Part shown: piece after piece, positions 47,797 through 61,200 of the stretch | Layout: the number at the start of each line of letters is the position of its first letter | How positions within the stretch are numbered: the first letter of the stretch is position 1 | Assembly: GCA_019009955.1 (NCBI GenBank) | Contig: CM032228.1 | Location: forward strand, 180,452,001 to 180,516,000 | Direction of reading: 5' to 3' | Origin: Riptortus pedestris | Lineage: Eukaryota; Arthropoda; Insecta; Hemiptera; Alydidae | DNA length: 64,000 bases | Translations under genes and position numbers: made by a program | Notes under the pieces: generated by a model | What the model was told of the DNA's origin: nothing | Seen by the model: only the letters and a program-made list of their open reading frames with translations | Databases searched by the model: none

Positions 47797-48778
47797 AAAG
47801 CAAAAATATCCATTAGAATGTGAGTGGGAAATTTGTCTTCACTTCCACTTCTTTACGCCCTTTCGCAATGTCTGTGTCTCTCTCTTTACTTGTAGATCAC
47901 CGGTTCGCTAGAAGAATGCGCTCGTGGCAGTAGTCTAGGGAGTATACGAGTCTGACAGCCCGTTAGTGTGACTAAGAACTTTGACTTTCCTTGATTCCGG
48001 CAACAGGCAAACTGGCCGTTGATAGGGACAACTGATTCCATGTCCTTCTTGGTTAACGGGTGTTGGTCGTGGTATTGGTCACTGTCTACTAAAATTTCTG
48101 AACATGAATTCCTTGAAATCACACTCGGGGGTAGCTGAAGGTCTCTCATTAATATTGTGTGGAAATTATATACGTAATTGTCTCCTCAAACCAACAACTT
48201 TATTTTGTATAAGACATTTGGACATAATTATTATAAAATGAAGAATAATAGTATATTTAAGCATAAATTTATACAAAAGTCTAAGTATTTGTAATCATAA
48301 TGTAACTTCACTTACAGCCTTAATCTAGCCAACCAATCAATATTCCCATTTTCTTAATTACTTTTAGTTTTTATCTGATCATGTAGATTATTGATTATTA
48401 TATTACCTATTTTGCATCAAACTATTGAGTTGGGGGAGATGATTATATACACCAAAGTACCACGTTTGATTTCAAACTAACGCGATAGAGAATCGATGAA
48501 GTAAAAGCACCAGTCTCCATTCTAACATTCATCAGTCATTACCTTACAAGTTATGCCTACTAAAAGGCCTATTCAGGAGTAAATGGATCTATAGCCAGAC
48601 AGCCTTTGGTAAGAACCTTCCACAAGCCCAGCTACATTTGAAGTTTAACATTTACTTCGTTCAACATAAATTACCCGGTCGCTCTTGGTTTGACAAATTA
48701 TCTTTAATTATTTTTTAAACATTATTTACTTTTAAAAAATCAAAGAATGGAGGGCGTAGAAGAATGCCGTGTCAAGTA
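47797..48778. other. Spacer upstream of the known sulfotransferase exons
   Basis: An 87-codon minus ORF (47886-48149) is present. A possible donor at its end would give a phase incompatible with the 46664 exon, so it is not taken as the missing 5' exon. Confidence 0.5.
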
Positions 48779-49376
48779 TTAGCAGATTTCCCTTAAGGGA
48801 AATCAGCTATTGAGGCCGTTCTCATTACGCGCTTTTCGAAAAAAAATTTCAAATGTCCATCGATCCTACCCAGGAAATGACGAAAATGAGGTCCGTTCAA
48901 AATTATATATATATATATATATTTGTCTGTTAACGCTCTAGTGGTCGCAATTTTTGTTTGATCATTATCAAACTCCATATTTAAAGGCAAAAAGACAGAT
49001 CAAGTTCGTTAATGGCTGAAATCGGACCAGTGGGAGGGGGGGGGGGTGGTTAGAGGGGGGAATTTCGAAAATTCGAAGAATTTCGAAAATTCAAAATATC
49101 TCCGTTACCATACGTCGGATCAAAAAAGTGTATAAAACCAATCTTATTACAAATTAAATTTACTATAAATATTGTTCTACACATTTATTCTCTATCTTGA
49201 ATATTAACCCAGATATTTGCATTTTTATTAAATGTGGGTGGTATCGCACGAGTGAGTTTCCCGCCAAAAGCTAGGTCGGCCCCTTCCGTAACTGCTTGGC
49301 TCTCGTATGGAGATTTCTCTATTGTATAACTTCACGTGGGAAATCTACTTAGTTTACGTAGCCCCTGCGTGACGGA
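48779..49376 (-). mobile_element. Family A element, full-length inverted copy
   Basis: Left edge TTAGCAGATTTCCCTTAAGG (reverse complement of the 3' end), right edge CCCCTGCGTGACGGA. 598 bp, the most compact complete copy. No obvious flanking duplication (GTATT on one side, CTTTTG on the other). Confidence 0.8.
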
Positions 49377-50261
49377 CTTTTGTTTTTTATTCAACAGACT
49401 ATCATGAAAGTGAATATTATGTAGAATCTGGTAGATGTAAAATTTTTATGTCATCTTAGGAGTCTCAAAGTTTTCTTAGAGTACTTAATCTATTGTTTTA
49501 TTTTATTATTGTTTTACTTAATTTATTGTTCTCGTGTTATTAAGTAATGAGGATGTAATTGAGGAGCGTTACCGAATCCTGTTGTTCAAAAACCAGAAAC
49601 AAGAAATATTTGCCTGTCTGTAACTGTCATCGCCATTTCAGTCTAAAATTTAGTTTACTTATTCATTGTAGCCTCCTTGGTCGTTGGAGTATTGCCTTTG
49701 ATGGGGGAATGTGAATTAATAATTTAGAAAAAATGAATGACGTAGTCTTAGGATTTCCAAATTATCTTGAGAACTAATGGTGAAGTAACATGGAAATTTA
49801 GTAATATATCAATTATTGAATGAATTTAGCCTTTATTATAAAGAGTAAAGTGAAAATAATAGTTTACGAAGTTAATATTTATACATGATTTTAAGGTAAA
49901 AATACACAAATAAACATAATTGCTTACATACTTTGAATTTAGAAAACAACTGGTGGTTCATTCTTTATAGACCTTCCCCGAAGGGAGTAGTCTTACTTCC
50001 CGGAGTGAGCAACTCTATTGGGAAGTGGAGTTCGGCATTAGAGAGTGCCATTTTTCTTTGTCTTGAGCTAAGCTAGACCAGTTGGGGCCGACGGTATTTT
50101 TAAACACACCTCTCCATCTTCTTAGCTGTCTCCCTTTACTTCTTTTCCAGTTATATGGCATCTAGTCTGTGAGTCCTAGTGACCATCTCTCATCCCTGCG
50201 GAGGATGAAGTGCACGGAAATAAGAAGACAAACGAACTTCAGGGATGTCGACTTATTCGTC

Positions 50262-50295
50262 CAAACGCTAAAATGGACGTGGGCTGGACACAATA
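50262..50295 (+). mobile_element. Short non-LTR retrotransposon remnant
   Basis: The frame LKWTWAGHN matches the 'KWKWAGHVARM' motif near the C-terminus of a common non-LTR polyprotein family. It is too short to delimit; upstream DNA to about 49970 may belong to it. Confidence 0.35.
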
Positions 50296-50483
50296 TCAAT
50301 TATTAACCAATACCAAATATAAAATTACATTTAATGTTAAATTTAACTATGAGTGATAATTACCAACTAAAAGAGAGGGGAGGGTGAATTTTAAACAAAA
50401 ATGCCTCCCCTATACGAGCAAGATGTTCATCTGTACCACCTATTTATTGACTTGCCTTCGTATGATAGAGCAGGAGGTTAAAA

Positions 50484-50827
50484 TTGATTGAGTCATTTCA
50501 GTCCCTGGGAATACTCAGAAATTCCATCAGATTGACGAGAATATCACTGGATAGGACTTTCTGTGAACTGAAAGGCAATGTGGGCGTCCCAGATAACTTT
50601 GCGGCTACTATGAGATTAAGGCTTGAAGCCCCACTATCGGCAGAGCTGTTTGCCCTCTCTCTTGATAAAAACTAATCCTTGTGATACCGCATACAAAAGG
50701 CTCACACAGCTCGTGGCATATGCTGACGATGTACTAATTACGGCTAGATACATCGTGGCATTCGCCAAAGCTGTAGAAAAAATTTTCTTGATAAGAGCAC
50801 GACCTATGCCTAAAAATAAACTAAAGT
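50484..50827 (+). mobile_element. Non-LTR retrotransposon RT palm fragment
   Basis: Two overlapping frames. The first reads LDRTFCELKGNVGVPDNF, then LEAPLSAELFALSLDK ('GDPLSxLLFNLALD' block). After a frameshift near 50675 it continues TAYKRLTQLVAYADDVLITA (YADDV at 50719-50733, the catalytic box) and VAFAKAVEKIFL. The FADD/YADD spacing and the preceding 'LFxLxLDK' identify reverse transcriptase. It ends abruptly where a family A element begins near 50829, suggesting truncation by or before that insertion. Confidence 0.7.
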
Positions 50828-50828
50828 A

Positions 50829-51600
50829 CGGCACGACGGGGCTTCGTAAACTAAGCAGATTTCCCTCGTGAAGATTAATAAGAGATAAAACTACATACTG
50901 CTAACACAACACCACCATGAATATGAAGTGAATAAATACAAACGGTAATAAGAAATCATTCCCCCGCCGGCGGGAAGCGTCTCAAATATAAACAAAGAGG
51001 TCTGCTAACGGCTCACCGGAAAGAAAAACAAGAACTGAAACATATCAGAATATAACATATTCATTTTATTGAAAACAATGTACTATACCTAGTACTGTAA
51101 TATATAATGAATCAGAATAGTTTTTATCATTTTAAGACGGGGGGGGGGTCACAACTACATATTTACATCTATCTCGTATAATAAAGGTCTCTGGAAAACA
51201 ATGTTTGGTATTTAAGCTTCGAATAATGTGGTTTATTATATAACAGAGTATAGTTTATGTAACACGAATAGAAGTGGGGGTTTACTGACGGCTGAAAACT
51301 GAAAAATGCAAATATCTTGGTTAATATTCAAAACAATATTTATAGTAAATTTAATTTGCAATAAGATTCATTTAATACACTTTTTCGATCCGACGTATAG
51401 TAGCGGAGATATTTCGAATTTTCAAATTTCTCCCACTACAACCCCCCCCTCCCCTGGTCCGATTTTAGCCGTTAACGAACTTGATCTTTTTGCATAAAAC
51501 GAATAAATATTGAGTTTGGTAACGGTAAAACAAAAATTGGCACTGCTAGAGCGGTACCAGACAAATATATAGATAGATAGACCTATATATATATATATGC
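50829..51600 (+). mobile_element. Family A element, 3' truncated
   Basis: Diverged 5' end (GGCACGACGGGGCTTCGTAA), well-kept middle including CTCCCCTGGTCCGATTTTAGC, ending in the TA/TAGA microsatellite near 51600. Begins directly after the RT fragment. Confidence 0.65.
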
Positions 51601-53042
51601 ACATATAGTGCATATTTCTTATTCAAATATCTTTTAAGTATCCGAGAAGAAACAGTGTTCATTACTAGTGGACCAGTTGCTTTTATACCCGATAGGAAGT
51701 TCTCCGAGTCATGAGCTCACAGATGTTATACAAAACGGCGAATAACGTTTTACGGGATTATAGGTTATGCATCATCGCGGTTAAGTATCGGCACTCTTGT
51801 AATTAATGAATGCTAGGAAAATAGTCTTTACAGTTTGTGATGCTTGCCATCAACTTCTTGACAGTACTTGTCTGAATGCTAGTCTCACCACAATTGAGAG
51901 AGTTGCATTGGGTAATGACAGTACACCATAGTGCACAGCATAACACAAGTTTTTGTTAGGTTCAATAACCTTGAAGTGACAGTAGCATTTCTTTACATAA
52001 TGGAATAAAGTTTTTGCCAATTCTGGCATTCAAAATGTTAGGAATTAGCAACGGTTTCAATTTATATTTGTGTTTAGTGAAGCCTTTTTAATCAAACTCT
52101 ATTGACTAAAAAAATATTACACCGTTACCAACTGTTCTTCGTATTTTTTGGCATTTAAAAAGTAATTACTGTGAAACTCCGTGGGATGAAAATAAATTCA
52201 CTTTACTTAAATTCAAACCTTTGCAAAATGGAGCATAATACTGGTGATAAAAATTGTTCCATTGTCGTCATGGCAGAAAATGTTGAAAACAATCCATTTT
52301 ATCATAAAATGTGGTGCAGAGAAGCAAGATCATTTATTTATTTACTCCTAATGCAATAGGCAAATACTCTAATCCTCAGAAACATAACATCCTCAAAATG
52401 GAATAGTGGAATGAAATTAACTAATTACCAAGCCTGGAATCTACAAGCAACGCACGAGTAACACCAGTCGCAGTAGTAAACAATTAAAAAAAAAAATTTT
52501 TGGACTATTAAACGTTGTTTAAGACTCCCACTGGAGGAACTATTGGACGGAGATTGTCCTACACTAATGGCAATGAGGATATGAAGCCATTAGCAAGCAT
52601 ATAAATACGTGAAACTGTCAATAAAATAATAATAACACCTGTTTCTAAACGAAGTCAAACGGAAAATGGACTCTACAATGAATGACTCAAGTTCATATAA
52701 AGTTGGCTGTCATATTGCCCGAATCAGGAGGTAATAGGACAGCGATCATCAAGAACTTCACGTTCGGAGCAGGTCAAAGGGTGTTGCAGACCCACGGCAG
52801 AATAGTGTATCTTAGGACTGGGTCAAGGCTATCTTCAAGGCCGGTTCTAGGCGCACTACTGACTTATCTCACATAATTGGGTAGGTGATGTATATGTACT
52901 GCAGTTCATTACGTCACACAGTGAGGCCAAATGAATTTGTTGGGTATCAGAAGTCATTAAACATCTTATGTATTGTATCTATTTATATTATCCATGAATA
53001 TCATTTTCTTTTGTCTTAAAAGTCATTAAACTTCTTATGTAT

Positions 53043-53051
<9 letters not shown>

Positions 53052-53097
<46 letters not shown>
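53052..53097. repeat. (CA)n-(TA)n microsatellite
   Basis: 17 CA units followed by TA. Confidence 0.95.
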
Positions 53098-53699
53098 TTA
53101 TATATTATAAGAATCTCTTTTTTTTCCTCCATGGTTCCATATTAGTTAAACACAGTATTATTGAAACTCACGTTAAAGAACTTCTCCTTCGGAATGATTG
53201 GTTTTGTGAAGAAATTATTTAATTATTGTTTTTATTATAATCATAGTATGTTTCTTACACTTGGAATGTCTCTGCTATAAAATTATTGAAAATTAATTTG
53301 GGGAAATAAGAAGTGGGCATGTGTAGCTAAGAATATTAATAGGATTTAATTTTTGAGAAGAATTAGGCGCTATTATATTTCGGCCAAGTGACGTGTTTAT
53401 TAAATACTTGATATTCGTAATAGATAAACGGCAACAAATACTGGCTTAATTTTCCTTGTACACGAAATATTTTATATTCAATGGATTACACTAATTAAGA
53501 TAATAATGGCTTTGTAATAACTTTAAAATTTAAATATTCATGCTTTCGTGTGCTAACAGTTTTAGAATACCATTTCGTTAATAGAAAGAAGACAGTCTTA
53601 GTCTGAAAACGCAACTCTTCCATTAACTCGTGACAGAGATGGATATCCGATTCTTAGAAAGAAATTAAAAAAATAATTATTTTAAAAATAGACTGGATC

Positions 53700-53704
<5 letters not shown>

Positions 53705-53740
<36 letters not shown>
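53705..53740. repeat. A tract of 36 bases
   Basis: Uninterrupted A run; could be the tail of an unrecognised retroposed sequence on the plus strand or a homopolymer. Confidence 0.9.
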
Positions 53741-53742
<2 letters not shown>

Positions 53743-55439
53743 ATTTTATTAAAAACTTATTTTCTGATAGTCCGTGGTTCTCCTGGAATTGAAAAAAAAA
53801 TATTCGTAGGAATTCACTTTTCGGAATATATATCATATTGCCAACATTAACAGTATTATGGTAGAATAAGTTGATATATATAGTAATAGAAATAGTTTCA
53901 GCATAAATGACTTGGATACGTCATATTAAAAACCGATACATGCATAACAAATGCACAGAACATTTAATAACTGTAAGATTAGGTCATAGTCCTCTAAAAT
54001 TAAATTTATTTTTGAAGTATGACAGCTTGAAACTATGAACTTGAACATAATTATTTCATTAGTCAAGCTTAGATAATTTGCTTCAATAGTTTCCTTAAAT
54101 AAAACGTTGTATAGTATATAAATTATTCGTATTTGTAATAAACTGTATACGCCCGAAAATTCTGGATGGTAAAGGAACCAATTGATCTAAAAATCAATCT
54201 CTAAATAATTTTCCAGTCCTGATAGTCGCAGTTTAAACGAAGTAAGAAATGCTCCTGCCCCCGATGTATGCCATGAGCCATAACTAATGAAATAATATGG
54301 TTACATTGATTAAATACCTCACTTTATAAATCTCAATAAGATGAGACCCTAATTGTAATTCCAAAGCACTCAACCAGCTAAAAAACCAGTTTACATAATT
54401 CTGTGGAATAGCAGTTAGTCGCAAAAATTAATTTCTTCTCCCTCTCTTTTTTTTAAAAACTTCCAGTCATACTTTTATTTATGTCGAATATGACACTAAA
54501 TTCACATTTTGGTATTCTAGCAGATTTCTTGAATTCCTTAGCCAGAAAATAAGAGTAGGTGGTCTGTTGATAAACCTAAGGCCGAGAGAGAATATTCACT
54601 CTATGTTCAACAAAAAACTTTCAGCCTGTAATATCAAAACTAATTAAGGTCTCACATATTACTTTCTTATATGTATATATATATATATATACACACACAC
54701 AAATATATGAGAAGGTGTAGGTGCAAATGGATTATAAGTTGTCCATCTAAGTTACTAAATTATAGGTGCCACATCGAAAATGTTTAATCTGCAGTTCATA
54801 GCATATTCAACTACATATACGTTAGCGTTAAAAGTTTTTCTTAAATTCATCTTAATATTTTTTAGGCTTTCGAATACAATAAGCGATATATACATTAAGA
54901 AAATATGAATGTAGCATTTATTTATGAGATCTAATGACATGTTTCAAAGGAATTAACTATGAATAAGAGCTTTCTTCCAAACATGAGTCCTAAATTGTCT
55001 TAATGACAACACAAAAAAAAAAGCAAACTGCATGAACACTTTTTCTATGATGTTAGCTCATTTGCGAGTCCATTCTCAAGAATAACATATCAGAAAACCG
55101 TATGTAATCGATAGTTTTTTAAATCAAAATAGGAACTAGCTTGTGAAAATAGGATGAAGTGATAATATGTCTAAATTAATAAATTTCAAAATAATTCAGG
55201 AAAGCGACAAAAAAAACATGATTGAACTAAACCAATAAAAATATCACTAATCTGGGCTATCTCACTGAAATGCTTTGTACTGCAAGTGTTCCACATTACG
55301 GGTAATATTAATATATGTTAACAGACTTTACGAAAACAATATACCGTTTTAATGGTGCTTACTAGATAGGTTAAGGTACGTTAATTTTTTATGAAATTCT
55401 GCATTATGAAACGGGCAAGGGAAGGCAAAATCAAATGGG

Positions 55440-55515
55440 TTTACTTCAGTTTACCAACCACCCTTTCCTAACCATCTTGGGACTAAGGATTTTACTTTTT
55501 AAAATTAAGTGAGCA
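55440..55515 (-). mobile_element. SINE tail remnant, inverted
   Basis: CAGTTTACCAACCACCCTTT, CATCTTGGGACTAAGGATTT. Confidence 0.4.
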
Positions 55516-56102
55516 AAGAACCAGTGAAAATTCTACTTGTTATTTGTACTAATAAAAGATAATCTTAATAAAGTGAATTTTTGGAAGGAAAATATTTTTA
55601 AAAAAATAATTAAAGTGAAGATAAAATAAAAGAAGCAATAGAGAATGAATTTATAGAAAACTACTTAAATAATATTTTCGCGGATGACAAGAAATATAAT
55701 AAGATGAATGAGAGAGTCCTATACTAAGTAACACGAGCAAAGCTTACTGACTAAAGGCTTGTGTTATGAAGGAATTGTATAGAAGGGAGGTGATAGGTTA
55801 GGAGGTTAACAGGTGTACACGTCCATATGGGAGAATTGGTAAACTAAAGTTAATGAATAGTTGAAAGGATGTGGCTGATAAGGATCTAGTCAACGGGTGG
55901 CCAGTATTAAACATTTATCTGGCCAACGAGACGCATCAAACTTTTACAAAATACATTTATTTTATAATAGCCAAAGTAGTTAAAGCAATGTATTAAAAAT
56001 ATACATTATTTCTGACTCTATATATTCAAAAATGAACTGTCTAAATTATAAGTAAAAAATTAACTTTGGTTTTAAATTTTAGCTGCTTTCCTATCAGGTT
56101 CA

Positions 56103-56104
<2 letters not shown>

Positions 56105-56156
<52 letters not shown>

Positions 56157-56690
56157 TTACCAATCGCGATATATAGGCGTTTTACGTAAAATGCAAGATC
56201 AAGAAAATTCAAAATATCTTCGTTATTACACGTTGGATCAAATATTGAATAGAACCAATCTTATTGAAAATTTGATTGTTTATCAATGATGTTATATACC
56301 TATTTTCTCATGAATATTAACAAAGATATTTGCCTTTTTTAGCTTTCACCATTCATTGAACCCCCACTATTACTGATGTGATAATAACAAAAGCCTGTCA
56401 TGAACAACTTCATCGGAAACTTAAATATGGAATATTGTCACTGAAGATCACAATAGTTAATGGCAGAAGTCAGACCGCATTAGTGGCGGGGGGAGCGGCT
56501 AGAGAGAGGATTTGGGAAATGCAAAATGTCTATGTTATTATGAGTAGGACTGGTTATAGAACCAGTCTTGTTATACTATTGATGCCCTACAATCGTTGTT
56601 CTTTATATTTTCTCTTAACTCATTAGCATTTTCTTGTTCAGCCTTCATTAAACCCCCATTAATACTCATCGGATTTTGACATAAAAAGAC
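56105..56690 (-). mobile_element. Family A remnants, two inverted partial copies
   Basis: TA tract, then reverse-complement blocks to CATTGAACCCCCACTATTAC (56105-56390). A second set from GTTAATGGCAGAAGTCAGAC to CATTAAACCCCCATTAATAC follows (56440-56690). Confidence 0.55.
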
Positions 56691-57661
56691 ATCTACTTGA
56701 ATCATTAAGCTCCGGCCTTAGATCTTTTGTAGCACCACAATAAGGTGTGTTTGACAGTCAACATTTGTCAAAGTCTGTATCCTCCCCTGGAATTTCATAT
56801 GCTATTAAAGCAACGATTTTCATTTTTCGCTAAACAGGAATTGACACAGGTGTCAGTAAGGGATTTGTATTAAAAAAATCGTTGAATTTTTGTTTGTTTT
56901 AAATATTTTAAAACTACTATTAATAGACGAAAAGTCCTCCAATAAAATCGTTTTACTAGAATTTTCAGTGGTTTCTCAAGTGTTCCAAATTACCTCCTTC
57001 CTACATTAGATTGCTGACCGTGGTAATTTTTTCTAAATCAACTGATTTTTGGAACTTGGAAAAAATATGTTAAAATTTGATTTTATTTATCTTGTCAGTT
57101 CAAATGAGATCACTCACCTTGATGGGACTGTTTGATTTTCTCGATCCGAAACCCAGCATTTTTCGGAAAAATCAAAACTGCTTATATTCAAAACCATTAT
57201 TTAGCATTGATTATCAAAGAAGTTAATCATAATGTTAGATTTACGTAATACTTTCTCCAATATTACAGTAGATACTATTTTGGAGGATAAAGTTCAGTTT
57301 CTATGAAGAAATAAAGAAGTAAAAAAGAAGATAAAAAAACCTCATTAAGGAATGTCAAAGGAAGCACACACTACAAAATAAAAATAAATTAAACTCAATT
57401 TACAGTGTCCAATGTACGTACTAGTGTCTTATTAAATGCATCCAATTGGGAACCTTTCAGAAAGTAATTAAGTAACAGCGAAAGGGACAAAGGGTTAATT
57501 CTGGGAAAGGGTTTAGTATAGTAGGGACCAAAAACAGGTCTATACTGGCTATGAGCTTTGATCCCAGCCTGGGGATAATGTGGTTTCGGGACAGGCTCAG
57601 CTGTAACCATCCAATGGTATAGTTCTTACTTTTGGCCCACAACACCACTTAGAACTTCTTT

Positions 57662-57684
57662 CACACACACACACACACACTCAC

Positions 57685-57723
<39 letters not shown>
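57662..57723. repeat. (CA)n-(TA)n microsatellite
   Basis: Ten CA units, TCACATAT, then TA. Confidence 0.95.
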
Positions 57724-57728
<5 letters not shown>

Positions 57729-57789
57729 ACTTTCCTTTTAACAGTCGTTTCATTTCATTAGTATTTGATCAAAGAAAGATGTGAACAGC

Positions 57790-57975
57790 ACATCTCCTAT
57801 CGTATGTCTCCTCTACATCTTATAACGGATATAAATTCGATTTCTGTCCCTTCCCCCTCTTTTTACAATTGCAACGGTTAACGAATTTGGTCTTTAGCTT
57901 TACATTAAATGTTTAAATATCGAGTTTGATAATGATAAAACAAAATTCGCGACATCTAGGGCGTTAACATTATAC
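57790..57975 (+). mobile_element. Family A remnant
   Basis: Blocks CCCTTCCCCCTCTTTTTACA, AACGAATTTGGTCTTTAGCT and GCGACATCTAGGGCGTTAAC in family order. Confidence 0.5.
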
Positions 57976-58064
57976 TTTCTGTCTCTAATTAGAAAGAACA
58001 TTATGATAAATTATTAATATCCAACAATAATTTACTTCGTCTTTTAGCTTCCATTTTTTTTTCA

Positions 58065-58280
58065 ATTATTTACTGACGCCCACTTTGTGGTACTGAGGCT
58101 AAGTTGGACGGGTTACTTACAGGTTGCCGCTCTTTTAAGCCAGGATGGCTCTAAAGGTTTATTTAATGAGTGTGTTACTAAACAAATTCCGATTGCCCAG
58201 GTAGGATTCGAACCAATGACTCTATGTTTATGAAATGTGATCGAGACTAGTGCCTTAACTCACTGGCTAACGTTCAAACG
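58065..58280 (-). mobile_element. tRNA-derived SINE copy, inverted
   Basis: GTTGGACGGGTTACTTACAG, TTTAAGCCAGGATGGCTCTA, then box B reverse complement TAGGATTCGAACCAATGACT and CTTAACTCACTGGCTAACG. Confidence 0.75.
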
Positions 58281-61200
58281 TTTATGACATTTTCTATCTA
58301 TTCAATTAAAATGCGAAATCATAATTAATTATTTTTTTAGATAATAATCAGTTTTAATGTAAAACAAAAGTTTAGTGTAATAATGATCGCCAGGAAGGAG
58401 TTATTAAACAAAATATTGTTTTACTTTGGCAAAATAAATTACAATCATTGGTGGTTTCAGGTTATGATTATTCTTATTCTTTGATAGTTTTCCTACACGT
58501 TGTCTTTGGTTAAGATTAAAGTCGACTTTTCTAATTAAGAAGTCTGATGATCACTCTTTTTTTTTTATGTGTGTGTGAATAGAATATGATGACGTTCAGC
58601 TCAGTGGTAAAGCAGTGATACTCCTCTGAAAATGTATTTTAAAACTGGCAGGTTTTGTTCTTGCCACACGAACTGGATGTTGAGCCACAGTCAGTATTTT
58701 AATAAATAAGTTTTGAATAAATAAATACAATAAAATTGAAATATCGCTGAGTCAATCTCTCCACCTGAAAATTATGTCGGAAACACAGTTGACAGCGTCT
58801 ATTGGGATTTCTATTAATGCAGTATATTGCTATGGATATACTGTCTAACGCTATTATAAGTGTGTGGTAATGGGAAAAAAAGGAGGTTAATGCCAAAACT
58901 AATGTATACACGCGGGTCGAGTTTGCTGAAAGCAAGTCGGTCATTTTCTCTGAAGCAATTTTCGCAGCTGGCTTCGGCAAAGAATCTAGCACGCAATAGA
59001 TCTGCGATAATAAGGACAGACATTCTTCACGCGATTCCGTTCAGGTAGCAGAGTTTAAAACTAATCACTGCTAGTCTGTTAATTTTGCAGAATTTGTAGC
59101 AGGTATACTGAGGAGTAGATTGTTACTCTTTGATTGCGGAAACAGGTTTAGCCAAAAAAAAAAATGTAATCAAGGAACTTTGTAGTGTATCACGTGCAAA
59201 CAGTTATAGAAATAACGTTTTTCAGAGGTTTTGTGAAGGACAGCAAAAATGGAATATCATATGGTCGGGTGTACTAAGAAAATAATCTATCAGAATTACT
59301 ACCTACATCAGTGCTACGCTGATGATGCCTACCAACATTCTTTTCTCTATTTCTACCATAATGTAAATCCAATGACAATAGACTTAAACTTTAAGCAGAA
59401 CACGAAATGTTAATTGATAAGTTGCTTTAAATGAGTGTGAACTGATGACTCAAACCTCAAAAAAACAAATAATTCGCTGAACATTTGTGTTTCAGAAAAA
59501 CTATACAAAACATTAATTGTGGAATATTAAATTTTCAACGAGCTTAATCATATAACATTTTTCGTTCCGAGTAATAAATAAGTGTTTGTGTTTTATTTTC
59601 ATCCCCTGAGTAGGGTTAATGATTATTTATTTATTTATGGACATCACATCAATGGGAATTTGGCCTTTCAAAAATCGAAAATTGAATAAAGTTAAATAAC
59701 AAAATTAAAATAGATAACAACAAGTAACAATAACAAATACCAAACAATGACAAGCAACAAAGGAGAAATAGATAAACATTTTATAAGTAAAAAAAAAATG
59801 GTGATGAGCACAGTTGGTGAATGTGCAGTAGGAAATGAATGGCTGAAAATGGTACTTTTGCTAATAATTGTCGTAATTTCCTTCTTGAGGGTAAACAAAT
59901 ACATGTGTGCAAACGCATCTAATACAATTAATACATATAATTTGAAATCCTGCTGCACACCACAGACTTAATTTTGTATGTTAAATATGTTGTTAATGTA
60001 TGGGCTGCCTTCCGTCAGTAGTTCCTGGGAAAGTCCTGGTGTTGGCGTTTTCGGCATTCTGTCATTACATGTTTTATCGTCAAGGGAATGCTACAAGCTG
60101 AGTAATGGACATTGTTAGAAAATTCCGTCATTAGTAGAACATCAATTGACGATTTTATCCTATTGGAAATCTGCTAAAATGCCATATACTACACCATGAG
60201 AGGAAACGAATAGAGGTATACCTTGAGAGCTTACTTTAATCAAATTATAATTTTAAGCTGCAGTAGTAAGGGGTGGTTAGGTGATAGAGGTTCCTAGGGC
60301 ATGGCGCGATGAACAGACGATAGTTATAGCAGAATCCCTATGTGTATGACGAGGTGCAGTATCCTAGTTTAATAATTTCCGAATTAACTAGTTGAATGAT
60401 GAGTTTTCAAATGGTGAGATTGGAGTAATTAAAATATATAACTTTTTTTTAATTTAATAATTAGTGACAGAGTACGACTGTGTCTTGGTTTCTTGGTTCT
60501 GTGTGTGCCTGAGGGCACTGTTATAAATCTCACATTCTTTCATGAAAAAGAGGGAACATTGATTAAAAAAAAAAGTGGATTATTTATTCCTCAGAGGAAA
60601 TTTCATTCCCCCTCTCCACTGTAAGACCTTATACAACTAAAAAAAAACTTTGATATTTTATTTTAACTGATGACCGTTTACTGTGTTTTTTTTTTGCTGG
60701 ACTTGTTGGTACATTCAAGATAACAATAAGTTATATACATGGAAAAACAAATACGTCACCTCTTTCAGGGATACTTTTATTAGTATTGCTTTCTATATAG
60801 GGTTTCATGTTAAGGAAAACATGTTCCTTTGAATCAATTTACGAAGGTTGCCAGATATCAATGTAGAGCATTTAGTTAATTACTGCTATTACTTGATAAA
60901 CTGGGCCTTTACTGAGTATATTTTCCCTTCACTATAAATAAATTTCAACGAACTGGTCTTTGAGCTCAGGCAACCTATATTCAATGGAACAAAAAAGGCA
61001 AAACATACTATTAATTATAATTTATAACAAGGAAATTTGGTTTCACACTTATTACTCAAGTAAACAACCCATGTGCAATCTTAAGTTAAACCAAATAGTA
61101 GGAAGAAATAACTAAGTATATTTATACATAAAAATAAATGATTAAAAACTTTGTTATATTAGAGATAACACCCAACCAAACATTCTGTTACAAACTGAAG

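Larger units (their letters stand above)
51601..56104. other. AT-rich spacer
   Basis: Microsatellites, a SINE remnant and an A tract. 52650-52880 is GC-balanced with two overlapping short plus-strand frames (MDSTMNDSSSYKVGCHIARI; and a 64-codon one) and may be a repeat or exon; undecided. Confidence 0.45.

Noticed and set aside
47886..48149. 87-codon minus ORF as the missing sulfotransferase 5' exon
   Set aside because: No membrane segment, and the possible donor leaves a phase that would put a stop right after joining to the 46664 exon.
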